Shown: positions 33,170-43,765 of the stretch, piece after piece
Numbering within the stretch: the stretch's first letter is position 1
Layout: every line of letters begins with the position of its first letter
Assembly: GCF_029784155.1 (NCBI RefSeq)
Contig: NC_073693.1
Location: 331,518,592 to 331,582,591, forward strand
Reading direction: 5' to 3'
From: Uranotaenia lowii
Taxonomy: Eukaryota > Arthropoda > Insecta > Diptera > Culicidae
DNA: 64,000 nucleotides
Notes under the pieces: model-generated
Databases searched by the model: none
Told to the model about the DNA's origin: nothing
The model's input: the letters and a program-made list of their open reading frames with translations, nothing else
Translations under genes and position numbers: made by a program

Positions 33170-34990
33170 ATATTTTTCATAACTCTTCATTGAGCATAAG
33201 AAAACTTTACAGATAGAAAAAACGTATTTTAAGTTCCGAAAGTGTATAAAAACATAAAAATATAGGTAGCCCAAAGGTTCTCAAAAAATGTGACCCACGA
33301 TTCCCCACAAGCTATGATTTGCAAATTGGTTGAGTTTTTGTGATTTATTGATGTTTCATCAAAAATTCTTTTTCCACGTGAAAGTACATGACAAATCTAA
33401 GATCATAAGCGTATGAGCATATTTTTGTTATGAACTTTAGGTTCCCCATCGATGCAATTAGCGGGTGCATGTTTAATTATGTAAGTAAATTTATTTAAGC
33501 TCGATAAATAAAGGAAGCATATGATGCGTATTTAAGTCAACAAAATATAGAAAAATATGTTAACGCAAAGCGACGGCGATGGCAGTTGGATTGAGATTCT
33601 TATCTCAACACACATCTGAGATATTCAAAGTGGTCCACGTTACCCCACTCTCCCCTACATATGTCTTAAAAATATACACGCATTCCGAGACTTTTTGATT
33701 AGGTGTATCGAAACAACACTATGTAGAAAAAGGCAGGGCGAAACTAAAGGAATGTGCAGATAACAATGCATTGTGCTGATTTGGTGTAAGTCTCAACTGC
33801 ACAAAATAACTGCGATCGAGTTACTAAGAAAGACGAAAGCCCACGAATTCGCACAAATCAGATCAAAATAATGTTGCATCATTCTCAAACTAAAACATAA
33901 ACAATTCAAATAGTGCTGGCTCAGTTATCGATACCGTAATCGTTTTCGGTAAATCGTAATATTTATATCTTGACTTGTCGACATTTGACTGTGTAAATTC
34001 CATTCAATCTCTTTTTTTAATCTTTCGTACAGTTTATCTACACTATTCTCAGAAGCTTAAAATTAAAAACACTCCTCGTTAGAGAATTCATTGAAAGTGG
34101 AAAAAAGAACGACAATTTCTCAATTCCCTCGAAAAAGATGCAAATATCATCTGTCGGCATCCAGCCCAAATAGTAAGAAAGCTTCATTTCAGAAAGATGT
34201 AAGAATGACATACAATGTGTCTTTCTTTTGACCGACTCTACCGACACGACTCTCAATCAATCAATCAACTGGACGGACACGGGACACATATCGTCGTCTT
34301 CTAAGCCACTTCTGATTAGGGGCGAACTGCACATATTAAATCAACTTCCAACCAGCAACCAGCAGCAGTTTGCAACAGATTGTTATCAGCTCTGATTGTC
34401 TTTGGTGTTAAGTGAGTGTATCCGGTATTAAGATGCACTTGAAGTTTGAAACTGATGTGATCTTTGAACCCTAGTGGGTTGTTGGATGAAGATAAAATAC
34501 GTTGGAGGACTTTGTGCTTCCAAAGTTCAATTATGGGATTAACTTTGATACTCTTGTTGAGGAAGGCAAACTTGGAAGAAAGAAAAATCAAAACACTCCA
34601 GTTAAGGTAGAAACCATTTTGCGGAAGCTGGTTCAATTTACAACTTAGTACTAAACGGTAAGCACACCAATGTCTGCTTTTCGCTATCCATTAGCACTTG
34701 CTGGACCATATGTGAATTTCTTCACATAGGCGTTTCAAAATCCCAACCGTTTCCGCATTTATCTCCATTTCCATTTTATGATTGAAAACTCATATAATCA
34801 ATCCTTCTTCTGTAGCCAGAACGACTTATTGCTTTGAATAATTTAGCGAGAAAAAAAAAGGTTATCTCTGAAAATCGACAGCTGTAGTTTTATAACAGCT
34901 ACTCCTGCTCCCCAACGACCTTCAACAACGAAAAAAAAACATAACCTCCCTTGCCATGACTGCGACTACGTCAGCTGTTGGTCGAGACAG
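33170..34990. other. Gene-free stretch
   Basis: No exon recognised. Open frames on the minus strand at 34038-34256 and 34316-34636 have no family resemblance and I do not accept them as genes. Confidence 0.4.
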
Positions 34991-34996
34991 CCGAGT

Positions 34997-35005
34997 AGAT
35001 GGCGC
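34997..35005 (+). promoter_or_regulatory. CTCF-like motif in a balanced-composition block
   Basis: AGATGGCGC fits the core of the insect CTCF consensus. The surrounding 34900-35220 is less AT-rich than its neighbours, lacks repeats and holds further GGCGC words. A boundary or promoter role is inference only; a nine-base match occurs by chance. Confidence 0.2.
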
Positions 35006-35433
35006 ACTGTGCGGAACATCTCGTCTGTACTTTGAACCCTGACACGTGATTCTCGTTGGCGCAACTCACGCGCTAGTATATTTTTCTCTACTTCTCTCTC
35101 TAATAATAATAACAGAAAAAACCAAAACTCAACGTAGACTAGAGCGTAAATATCGCACGATACCTATAAACATGCTCTTGTGACGAAACGTGGCGCGCTA
35201 TTTACAACGTTTTGGTCAACTATGTACGTGTTTAGTTATATATTTTGAGAGCGGTCATTAGAGGTAGCCACAGCCATATACTAGTTGTAATGTTGGATAA
35301 ACGCATCGAGATATCAAAACGAAGTTGAAGTTGTATAGTGGCTTCTGCGAGATTTTGCCTTTAGGAAATGCTTTAATATGCGCCCATCACCCTTTTAAAT
35401 GATCCGTTTAGAAGACGAAATCGTTTCCGGTGT

Positions 35434-37444
35434 GGTTTCATCGGTTATGTGGAGCGATCTCGACGGAACGACTGGTTCGACGAGGAGTGTAGGAGGGTGA
35501 TGGACGAAGAAAATGCCGCGCGGGCGGCAGTAGTGCAAAGAGGCACCCGTCGAAATGTGGAAAATCACCGACAGCGGAAGAGGCAGCGAGTCCGACTTTT
35601 CCAGGAGAAAAAGCGCCGCCTTGAGGAGGAGGAGCTCCAGGAGCTGGAGCAGCTGCATCGTTCCCAAGAAACACGAAAGTTCTATCAGAAACTCAACGCA
35701 TCCCGCAAAGGCTTCGTGCCGCAAGCCGAAATGTGCCGGGATAAAGACGGGGGTATCCTGACGGACAATCGTGAGGTGATCAAAAGGTGGAAGCAGCACT
35801 TCGATGAACACCTGAACGGCGCACATGCAGGAGATCAAGACGGTGGGGGAAGGTACATCGCCGGCGTAGCCAACGACGAAGACGAGCCACTCCCAACGAT
35901 GAGTGAAGTTAAGGAAGCCATTCGCCAGCTGAATAGAAACAAGTCGGCTGGGAAGGATGGCATCGCAGCTGAACTCATCAAAATGGGCCCGGACAGGTTG
36001 GCCGATTGCCTACATCGGTTGATAATCCGGATCTGGGACATAGAACAGCTACCGGAGGAGTGGAAAGAGGGGGTAATATGCCCCATCTACAAGAAGGGCG
36101 ACAAATTGGACTGTGAGAACTACCGAGCGATCACTGTCCTCAATGCCGCCTACAAAGTGTTGTCCCGAATCCTACTCCGCCGCCTTACGCCACAAGCAAA
36201 CAGATTCGTGGGAAGTCATCAGGCCGGCTACATGGAGGGACGGTCTACGACGGACCAGATATTCACATTACGGCAAATCCTCCAAAAATGCCGTGAACAC
36301 CAAGTCCCTACGCATCATCTATTCATCGACTTCAAAGCCGCATACGACACGATCGACCGTAACGAGCTATGGAAAATCATGGACGAGAACGGCTTTTCCG
36401 GGAAGCTGATCAGACTGATCAAGGCGACGATGGATGGAACGCAGTGCTGTGTGCGGATTTCGGGTGAATTGTCGAGTTCATTCGAATCGCGCAGGGGGCT
36501 TCGACAAGGTGATGGTCTATCCTGCATGATGTTCAACGTGGCGCTAGAAGGTGTTATTCGACGAGCGGTGGGCGAAATGCGGGGCACGATTTTCAACAGA
36601 TCCAGTCAACTTATCTGCTTTGCCGATGACATTGATATAGTCGGCAGATCATCTGCGGCGGTGGAGGAGATCTACCGCAAACTGAAACGCGAAGCAGGAA
36701 GGATTGGGTTGATGATTAATACGTCCAAGACGAAGTACATGCTGGCCAGCGGATCCGAGACCGACCGAACCCGCTTGTCCAGTAATAACAAGGTCACGAT
36801 CGACGGCGACGAGCTGGAGATAGTCGAAGACTTTGTCTATCTCGGCTCACTGGTGACTGCAGACAATGACACCAGCCGTGAGATCCGGAGGCGAATTATC
36901 AGCGGAAGTCGTGCCTACTATGGACTCCACAAGCAACTGCGGTCGAGAAGACTTAGCCCTCGCACGAAGTGTAACCTGTATATGACGCTCATTAGACCGG
37001 TTGTTCTCTACGGGCACGAGACATGGATATTGCTCGAGGAGGACCTGCGTACACTCGGAGTATTCGAGCGACGAGTGTTAAGAACCATCTTTGGCGGCGT
37101 ACAGGAGAATGGAGTGTGGAGGCGAAGGATGAACCACGAGCTCGCGCGCCTCTACGGCGAACCCAGTATCCAGAAGGTGGTGAAGGCTGGCCGGATACGC
37201 TGGGCGGGACATGTTGCGAGAATGCCGGACGACTGTCCTGCAAAACAGGTGTTCGCTACGAATCCGGTAGGAACAAGACGAGCGGGGGCGCAACGAGCGA
37301 GGTGGTTAGACCAAGTGGAGCGTGATCTGGCGAACGTGGGGTGCCCGAGAAATTGGAGAACGGTTGCTATGAACCGAGTGAATTTTAGGAATTATGTTCG
37401 TCAAGTTATGTCGTGAGACGGTATACTATGTAAATAAAAAATAA
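35434..37444 (+). mobile_element. RTE-type non-LTR retrotransposon, 5'-truncated, recent
   Basis: The insertion is bounded by exact 12-bp copies of CGTTTCCGGTGT (35422-35433 and 37445-37456). The 5' edge begins mid-coding at GFIGYVERSRRNDWFD, so the upstream apurinic endonuclease domain is missing, the usual result of incomplete target-primed reverse transcription. The 3' end after the stop is 28 bp with TAAATAAAAAATAA, typical of RTE tails. The perfect duplication and uninterrupted frame show that it landed recently. Confidence 0.92.
35449..37416 (+). CDS. Reverse transcriptase of RTE-type element (N-terminus missing)
   Basis: This is an uninterrupted frame of 655 codons, open from the insertion edge at 35434, so no true start is present. 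It begins with a basic, glutamate-rich linker (about residues 1-110, predicted coiled). The reverse transcriptase follows: NKSAGKDGI, CPIYKKGDKLDCENYRAITV, QAGYMEGRSTTDQIF, HHLFIDFKAAYDTIDR (first catalytic D), RRGLRQGDGLSC, and FADD at residues 391-394 (36619-36630). YLGS, YGHETW and RIRWAGHVARM lie in the C-terminal domain. All catalytic residues look intact. Without its endonuclease it could act only in trans, if expressed. The codons are much GC-richer than the host sequence around it. Confidence 0.93.
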   Translation: MERSRRNDWFDEECRRVMDEENAARAAVVQRGTRRNVENHRQRKRQRVRLFQEKKRRLEEEELQELEQLHRSQETRKFYQKLNASRKGFVPQAEMCRDKDGGILTDNREVIKRWKQHFDEHLNGAHAGDQDGGGRYIAGVANDEDEPLPTMSEVKEAIRQLNRNKSAGKDGIAAELIKMGPDRLADCLHRLIIRIWDIEQLPEEWKEGVICPIYKKGDKLDCENYRAITVLNAAYKVLSRILLRRLTPQANRFVGSHQAGYMEGRSTTDQIFTLRQILQKCREHQVPTHHLFIDFKAAYDTIDRNELWKIMDENGFSGKLIRLIKATMDGTQCCVRISGELSSSFESRRGLRQGDGLSCMMFNVALEGVIRRAVGEMRGTIFNRSSQLICFADDIDIVGRSSAAVEEIYRKLKREAGRIGLMINTSKTKYMLASGSETDRTRLSSNNKVTIDGDELEIVEDFVYLGSLVTADNDTSREIRRRIISGSRAYYGLHKQLRSRRLSPRTKCNLYMTLIRPVVLYGHETWILLEEDLRTLGVFERRVLRTIFGGVQENGVWRRRMNHELARLYGEPSIQKVVKAGRIRWAGHVARMPDDCPAKQVFATNPVGTRRAGAQRARWLDQVERDLANVGCPRNWRTVAMNRVNFRNYVRQVMS

Positions 37445-37456
37445 CGTTTCCGGTGT

Positions 37457-38350
37457 AAGAATCTAAACGAGAATAGACAAGACCGTTGAAAAGAATAGAT
37501 TTGAATAAAGTAAGTAAAGTAAGTTTTTTTTTATAAAAGGGTTAGGTTAGAGTAGGATCAACGAGAATGAGAGAGTAGGGAAGACAGGAATAGGGTAGAA
37601 CAGAGTAGCCTAGACAAGAATAGAATAAGCAAATAATAGTAAAGAAAAGGTAAAAAGAAGTTGAGAAGAATGGATTACCAAAGGTTTTAGTATAGTGTAG
37701 TATTGAGCACTTATACATTTTTTAAAAAACTTTTGTTTTTATTGTTGCACTTCATCACCATTTCAGAACATAAAAACGTATTGATGGTATTTGTCCAAAT
37801 TAAATTGGTCCTGTTATAACGAAAACTTAAAGGTAATGTTGTTTCTAAAAACCGTTCGATTTTGGCACATGTGAATGTTGTCAAAAACGAACGGGGTCTG
37901 TAGTACCAGGATAGAATCAAAGTTAAGCCAGAAAATAGTCCGAATTGATCGGGTCTTAAATAAGGTCAGTGTGGGGAAAGAATTGGGCTTAGGAGAATCA
38001 AAATAGATCCACAAAAACTCCAAATATTTACCTACATAAGATTATTACCAGTGTAGAATCAAAATGAGTACCGTTAAAAGTACCCTAATAGTACCAGATT
38101 TAGAACCAAAGTAAAACCAGAACAAAATAAGACTAGATTGACCATTGTACGGGTTAAAACTTAGTCAAACTTGTTCCTGAATACTACGCAATAAGCATAA
38201 GGAATAGGATAAAGTAAACCAAATCAAAGCTACGGTATAATCAAAGTCCAGTTAACTGTCAAAGCAAGGCTTGATTTGAACAAGATTGAAGTCAATATAC
38301 TCTCAGAGTAGTTTTAAAGGAAACTAGAACAGTGCCAAAGTATGATGATA
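37457..38350. repeat. Degenerate TAGAG/TAGAA array and AATCAAAGTA-type repeat
   Basis: From 37500 to 37690 the DNA is a decayed TAGAG/TAGAA pentamer array. From 37850 on, words such as AGAATCAAAGT, ACCAAAGTAGAACCAG and AGTACC recur. The same texture resumes at 42641-42780 after the element between, and appears in opposite orientation at 49750-50280 beside the CTCTA array. I read these as parts of one satellite-like family. The RTE element landed just before it. Confidence 0.55.
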
Positions 38351-38460
38351 GGGTGTTCCATTATGTCTAAGCACGATTTAAACACAACCCTGCTTATTCC
38401 GGATGATGTTTAAACAGTTGATTTCTGCTGTGTGTTGTTTTTTATAGTTCAACTTAAAAC

Positions 38461-39205
38461 CACAGAGAACAGACGTACAAGCTCGAACATAAAATCTTCA
38501 AAAAAGTGTGTAAAATTTCAAATGCTGACATTCAAAAAATACGTTGAAAATTGACTTGAAACAGTGCCATCTATTGCGCCGTTCAAAAGTTACAAATCAA
38601 ATTATCAAGTGCCCAGTTTTCGAAAAGGCGAAATCGCATATGAACTCATCAATAATTAAACTAATGCCGCCTTAAAAAAGACGGTTTCAATTTATGTTAG
38701 ATAAATGCGATATGAGTTACCTTTGGCTGCACAAAATTTCACTTCCTCTATTTCTGCACTACTGAGGCAGTCAAAATAACTTACAGTTTTGGTATAAGTT
38801 TTGGCACTTCTTAGACGGTCATCGTCAGACGTCGAATCGGCTATATCCAGTAAATTAGGAACAATTTTGACGATCAGTCTCACTAATCGGAACTGATTCA
38901 GAGATACCTCAAAACGGGCTACTTTCGAGTATCGCTGTTGCATCCCATGGTTCAAAATTTAGTACTTCTTGCTTGAAGTTGAAGGAAATAGCGACGAAAG
39001 TGTCACAAAACTTCAACAGCGATTTTCTTCAAACATGCTAAACAGTTCATACGACCTGTTCAAAACTGATCAAAATTTTGTTTTTTTTTCTCAGTTTGGT
39101 TTTGACAGTTCTCTTTGGTATTTTTGGAGACAAAAATAGGTTCAAAACGGTCGTTGGAAATTTTACACAAGTTTCGTAGGCTAGCTTGTACGTCTGTTCT
39201 CTGTG
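38461..39205. mobile_element. MITE with CACAGAGAACAGACG ends and 7-bp target duplication
   Basis: CACAGAGAACAGACGTACAA at the left is matched by TTGTACGTCTGTTCTCTGTG at the right. TTAAAAC flanks both ends exactly (38454-38460 and 39206-39212). The 745-bp interior has one minus-strand frame of 87 codons (38692-38955) without any recognisable domain. The superfamily is not clear: 7-8 bp duplications occur in hAT and P-like elements. Confidence 0.8.
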
Positions 39206-39212
39206 TTAAAAC

Positions 39213-40690
39213 TCTGTGTATCGTGAGCACTTTTCATAATTTTCATGAAAAAAAGAAGCATTTTCCCAGAAAAGCACAAAAATATCGTGCACAAATGGTG
39301 TACTTTTCCCAGCATTTCGCTGGGTTAGTTGGCAAAAATGGAAGAAGTAAGCATTGGAACGGTCTAAAGACTGTTGAAACTCACTCGCGACGACCGAACG
39401 ACCGATGTTTACACCGCGGCGATTATTGTGGACTAACGAACGAACCGCGTGGCAAATGTAAACAATGACAGAGAGTCGCAAGAGAGAGAGAAAGGCAATT
39501 CGCTACTGTTCTAGAATCGACGAAGAGTTAATTCGTAGTGTTCACTGGAATTGTTGCCAGTTGAACAGATAGAGAATCATTAGGGAAGTGTTGTCAATAT
39601 GATGGACGGATTATCCAATATATTAATCACTATCGTAACCTGACCTTTTTACAAGACGTGACGAAAAAAAATATGTTTCCGATACGCAATGTTCCGGAAA
39701 TCAATCAAAATAAACTCTCAGGATGCGATTCTTGTTGGAAAAAAAACTTATTTAACACTGCAGTATTACCAATCGTCACAGCGTCGTTATGCAAACGCGT
39801 CGGCAACTAGATTTATACATGAAAACTGAAGTTCAATGATATGGTTACAAGACGACGAAAGACGACGTCTATCAGAGGTGATTGAGATGCCTGCTGATAG
39901 ACTCTGAACGTCGATCACTCAGTTAACATTGGTTACTTGACTACAGACTTTTGTTGATTTTTGTATCGGTGAAGCTTTCAATCAGTTTGCTATCAGACGT
40001 CCAGAAGAGAAGATGAATGTATGTAATGTAATGAGCGGTCAGAAACGTTACCAGTGCTACCCCCTGAAATTCGAGTGCCCGGGGCAATTGCCCCCATTTC
40101 CACCCCTCCCCTCCCTTAATCCTGCCTTGCACATTTTCCTATAATTTTTTTTTTTAACTGGGATTTCATTTGCCTTTAACGTTTTGAACCTACAAAATCA
40201 AAATCTTTTTCATCTCGTAGCTGGCAGTTGGTACACCGGTTGGAAGGTTATGAGAGTAACCGAAAAAACACCGTCAATCAGTTATCTTCCATTTTCCACC
40301 TAGTAGGGCCTCGGTGCATTTGAACCGCAGTAATTCTAAAAGTAATTTTAGTACCTATAAGGTCGTTATAACGATGCATAACAACTTACAGGTTAAAAAC
40401 TGATATAGTATCTTAGGGGAAAAATAAAGAAATAACTGATGATAGCTTTCAAGAGCCGATCAGTAATCATACCTATCAATGCTGAGTGTGGAAGGCTATG
40501 GACGTTGGAGGCGCCTCTCATTCCTGAGATATTCGAATGCTACTGGAATAAATTTGTTTTCACCCCAAAGCAACGGCGCTGTGAATTGGATATCAACACG
40601 ATGCTAACTAAGTGACGAACGTTTCAATCGCACTAGCAACCTACGAAACAACATGACTGCTTTGCTTTAATCATCGAGTTCTATTTTTCA
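39213..40690. other. Interior of nested element, no gene recognised
   Basis: Around 39300-39560 the sequence is balanced in composition; ATGGAAGAAGTAAGC at 39339 resembles either a start followed by a donor or a decayed transposase start. At 40030-40130 a GGGGCAATTGCCCCC-type stretch with pyrimidine runs is a known texture of insect repeat ends. Nothing is firm. Confidence 0.3.
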
Positions 40691-40697
40691 GCTATCA

Positions 40698-42185
40698 TTG
40701 AAAATGAGCGATTTCCGGAACACTGCCGATACGATATTGGGGATGAATAAACCAATTGGTTTAAAATCCCCAAAAAAAAAAAGTCAGGCTTCGCTTGTTC
40801 GCTTTGTGGTAGATCCCGAAGCTGCTCATCACATCGTATGTGACGAAAGGTTGGTAGAGGATATCTCGAAGCTAGCCACACCGATCGAGCTGTCCACAGA
40901 CAAAACTGATGAGTCAATGGAGGCGAACAAAAAAAGGCACTGTACCGCTTCAACCATGGTTAATGGTAAAATAAAGAAAATTAAATTATATAATGTTCTT
41001 ATTATTCCTGAACTAGAGAAAAATCTCCTTTCGGTTAGAATAAAAGTTACTTTTACTGATGGTAAGATCACAATTACAGACTTTGGGGAGGTCATTTCTC
41101 AAGGGTCAGAAATTGATGGTTTGTATTCCCTGGAATTGGTTCCGGATATAAAAAAACTCCAAGGTTTTGCATGGAAAGAACTTAACTTGTCACAGAAGAC
41201 TGAGCAATGCTGGCGTAACCACACTTATGACTTAGAAGATGGTAAAGGAGAAGATTTTTGCATCGAGACTTCCAACAAAAACGAAGTTTGCGAAAGCTGT
41301 TCAGCTGGGAAACAGTCAAGCAAAAATATCAAGAGTCTGCAAATGCCGAGGTCGAGTAGGCCACTTGAATTAGTGCACTCTGACGTTTAAGAATACATGG
41401 AAGAAACCCCGTTTGAAAGTCATAGATATTTCGTGACGTTCACCGATGACTACTCACATTTCACAGTAATCTACCTAATGAAACGCAAGAGCGAGGTTTT
41501 TGAAAGTAGTACGTTGGAAGAGATTTTCAAGAATTTTGCAAGGCAAAAGGCGTCCAATTGGTTCTAACAGCACCGTATACTACTCAACTGAATGGCGTGA
41601 GTGAAAGAATCAACAGAACGTTGATGGAGAATGTACGAGCAATGCTCTACGAAAGTGATCGTCCAAAATCGTTATGGGGAAAAGCTGTGTTCTGCGCAGC
41701 TTATCTCACAAATCGATAGCCCATACGAGCTCTTCTGGATAACAAGACACCATTCAAAATGTGGTATGGCAAGAAGCCTGACTTGAGCAATCTACGCATT
41801 TTTGGCTGCAATGCATATGCTCTAGAACCTAAAGAGAAGAGGCAGAAATTGGATCCAAAGACTTATCTTTGTGGATTACGCAAACAACGGCTACATTTGA
41901 TACAACAAGTCCTCACGTACAGTAGAGATACACAGTAGCGTAATCTTTGATGAGCAAGAATTGCTAGATCGTCGAAATGATCTTGTTCATTCTACAATTT
42001 CGCAACCAGCAAGCCAAAATATGCCAGTAATAGAATCCGAACCTCCAACAAAAAGTTCAAAGGCGTCTGAGAACTTCGTGAGTAACGAAGATGAGCATCT
42101 CGTGGGTAACGAGAATGTTGACGACGAGCCCGAAGTCATCGTGGTTAACGATGAAGATTCAAAATTAATACAGCTGTTTACGTCC
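40698..42185 (+). pseudogene. Ty1/copia retrotransposon fragment (protease to integrase)
   Basis: The first frame (40698-41390) covers a protease region, where FVVDPEAAHHIVCDE occupies the place of the usual D-S-G active site, followed by NVLIIPELEKNLLSV and the integrase zinc-binding end CESCSAGKQ, then PLELVHSDV. An in-frame stop follows, then YFVTFTDDYSHFTVIYLMKR, a frameshift, and the integrase end TAPYTTQLNGVSERINRTLM, then LWGKAV, PFKMWYGKKPDL and FGCNAYA. The reverse transcriptase is absent. A linker of acidic, serine-rich residues runs to about 42180. It is broken and inactive; no LTRs were found. Confidence 0.85.
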
Positions 42186-42189
42186 GAGA

Positions 42190-42530
42190 GTGCCTGGATC
42201 GTCCTCCGCTGTCCATGATCAGTACTATTTTGGCCTGATTTTCATTAGTTCACTACTCAAAGTACACGATGGCTCGGTACGAGTCCAGATCGTACCGAAG
42301 GAGATCAATCCGCCAAATTTTCTCAAGCGAGACCGAATGAAACCTATTGGGCCCTTACCAAATCGTTTTTGAGAAAACAAATAAAGTCTGCAGATTTCAT
42401 CAAAAATTTCGAAAAAAAAAGTGGTCAAAATCATCTCAAATCAGTTTGTACTGAAGCTTACGAGCAGTCTGGATCAAAAATTTGATCACTGGCCTACGAA
42501 TGATTGAAATAAGTTTTTTTTTTATTGATT
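42190..42530 (+). pseudogene. Tc1/mariner transposase C-terminal remnant
   Basis: VQIVPKEINPPNF and, in another frame, ETYWALTKSFLRKQIKSADF then FEKKVVKIISNQF resemble the C-terminal catalytic end of Tc1/mariner transposases. The homologous stretch in the element at 53203-54498 reads VQVVPKDKNPANTPE then RPIEKYWA. The glutamate motif here is destroyed by frameshift. It lies just inside the right terminal repeat, as expected. Confidence 0.6.
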
Positions 42531-42640
42531 CACTATAAAAGAAGACTACAAAGAACATAAAAGTGAAAAATGGGATTTGCTCCTAAATTGGGTTTATACT
42601 GTTCATTTTAAATCAATCTTGGACGTAATGGGACACCCTA

Positions 42641-43765
42641 TTGAACCAAAGTTGAGCTGTAGATGAAAATCAGAGTACTGACGGTACTCATAGCAATACC
42701 AGAGTTCAGCTAGACTTAAATGGTATGACACCAACTACCAATTACTTACTAAAATAAAACTTTTCTTTGACTCTACAGCTTAAGTATCAGAAAACGTAAA
42801 GGTCGTGCATATCAGTAAAATTAATCTTCGAGAAAAAAATCTTTGCTTACTTAGGTAACGTGCTCGGGATTTGTTCTAAAAATATTCCACGAGAGGTGCG
42901 TTTAAAAATTGCTGCAATCAATGCCCAACTTTAGAAATAGATTACTTTGGCTACAATTTATCGACAAAAAAGGCATCTGATTCAGGTAACATAACATAAC
43001 AAGCATCTGATAAGGACGTGTGTAGATTGTTCACCAGGATAATAACTCGTAATTTAACTGATAATTAAGGTTTTTATTGTGGAAACCTCAGTTGCATGTT
43101 CGATATAGGAAGGAGGGAGGAAGATAATTTGTAAAAGTTTTAAAAAATGTTCTCAATGGAAGCTTTCTTGTTTTAAGACACAAAATGCGACAGAAGGACA
43201 CAATACCTAATCCTATAATAGTTTGATGTTTATTCAATACTTCAAGTGTAGACCTTTCATCTAGTGTTGAATTTCTCATTCACACTAGAACTTCAATGTT
43301 TTTTCACATATCACGCTAATAAAACAATGCATCATAAAATCGTCAAGCATGTATATTCCGATCTAAATCCATGTCGCAGTCGATTATTTCAACCATTTCT
43401 AAAACACTTCACAGCGTTGCGTCGTGGGCCGTTGATAACTACTGCGTCTTATCGGGCGCGGCTCCTCATCAGCGGCCAGCGGATGCAAGTCTGAATGTTG
43501 CACTAATTAATGCAAAACGTTCACTCTAGCTGAGGTATCGGGCGCGTTTAATTCACACGCGCGCCGTGACCTCAAGGTTCGTCGTTGTTGATAGTTACAA
43601 TTACCGCGATCTAATTGCCGGGAGGTGTTCCGAGCAATCATACGATGCATAATGTACATTTCGTATGGATTCTAGAACAGTTCCGTATCATTTTCCGGAT
43701 TACTCGAGGAAGAACATTGATTTGTTATTTGTAAAATGTAATACCCTTGAACAAGATACTATATA
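42641..43765. other. Gene-free stretch; satellite edge and a GC-rich block
   Basis: 42641-42780 continues the AATCAAAGTA-type repeat. 43400-43630 is a GC-richer, non-repetitive block (TTATCGGGCGCGGCTC, TCGGGCGCGTTTAATTCACA, TGACCTCAAGG) unlike its AT-rich flanks; it could be regulatory or a 5' non-coding exon, but no transcript feature proves this. Confidence 0.3.

Larger units (their letters stand above)
38351..42638 (+). mobile_element. Tc1/mariner-type element enlarged by nested insertions
   Basis: The left end GGGTGTTCCATTATGTCTAA and the right end, read in reverse as GGGTGTCCCATTACGTCCAA, are inverted repeats. TA lies on both outer sides (38349-38350 and 42639-42640). The flanking AATCAAAGTA repeat is interrupted exactly here. 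Within it are a MITE (38461-39205), a copia fragment (40698-42185) and a transposase tail (42190-42530). At 4.3 kb it is far larger than normal members (1.3-1.7 kb), so the extra sequence came by later insertion. Confidence 0.7.

Noticed and set aside
35395..35838. 147-codon minus-strand frame under the RTE coding region
   Set aside because: It is a shadow of the GC-rich reverse transcriptase gene on the other strand.
39339..39353. Tiny first coding exon (Met-Glu-Glu then a GTAAGC donor) of a host gene
   Set aside because: The match is too short, lies inside a transposon composite and has no identifiable downstream exon.
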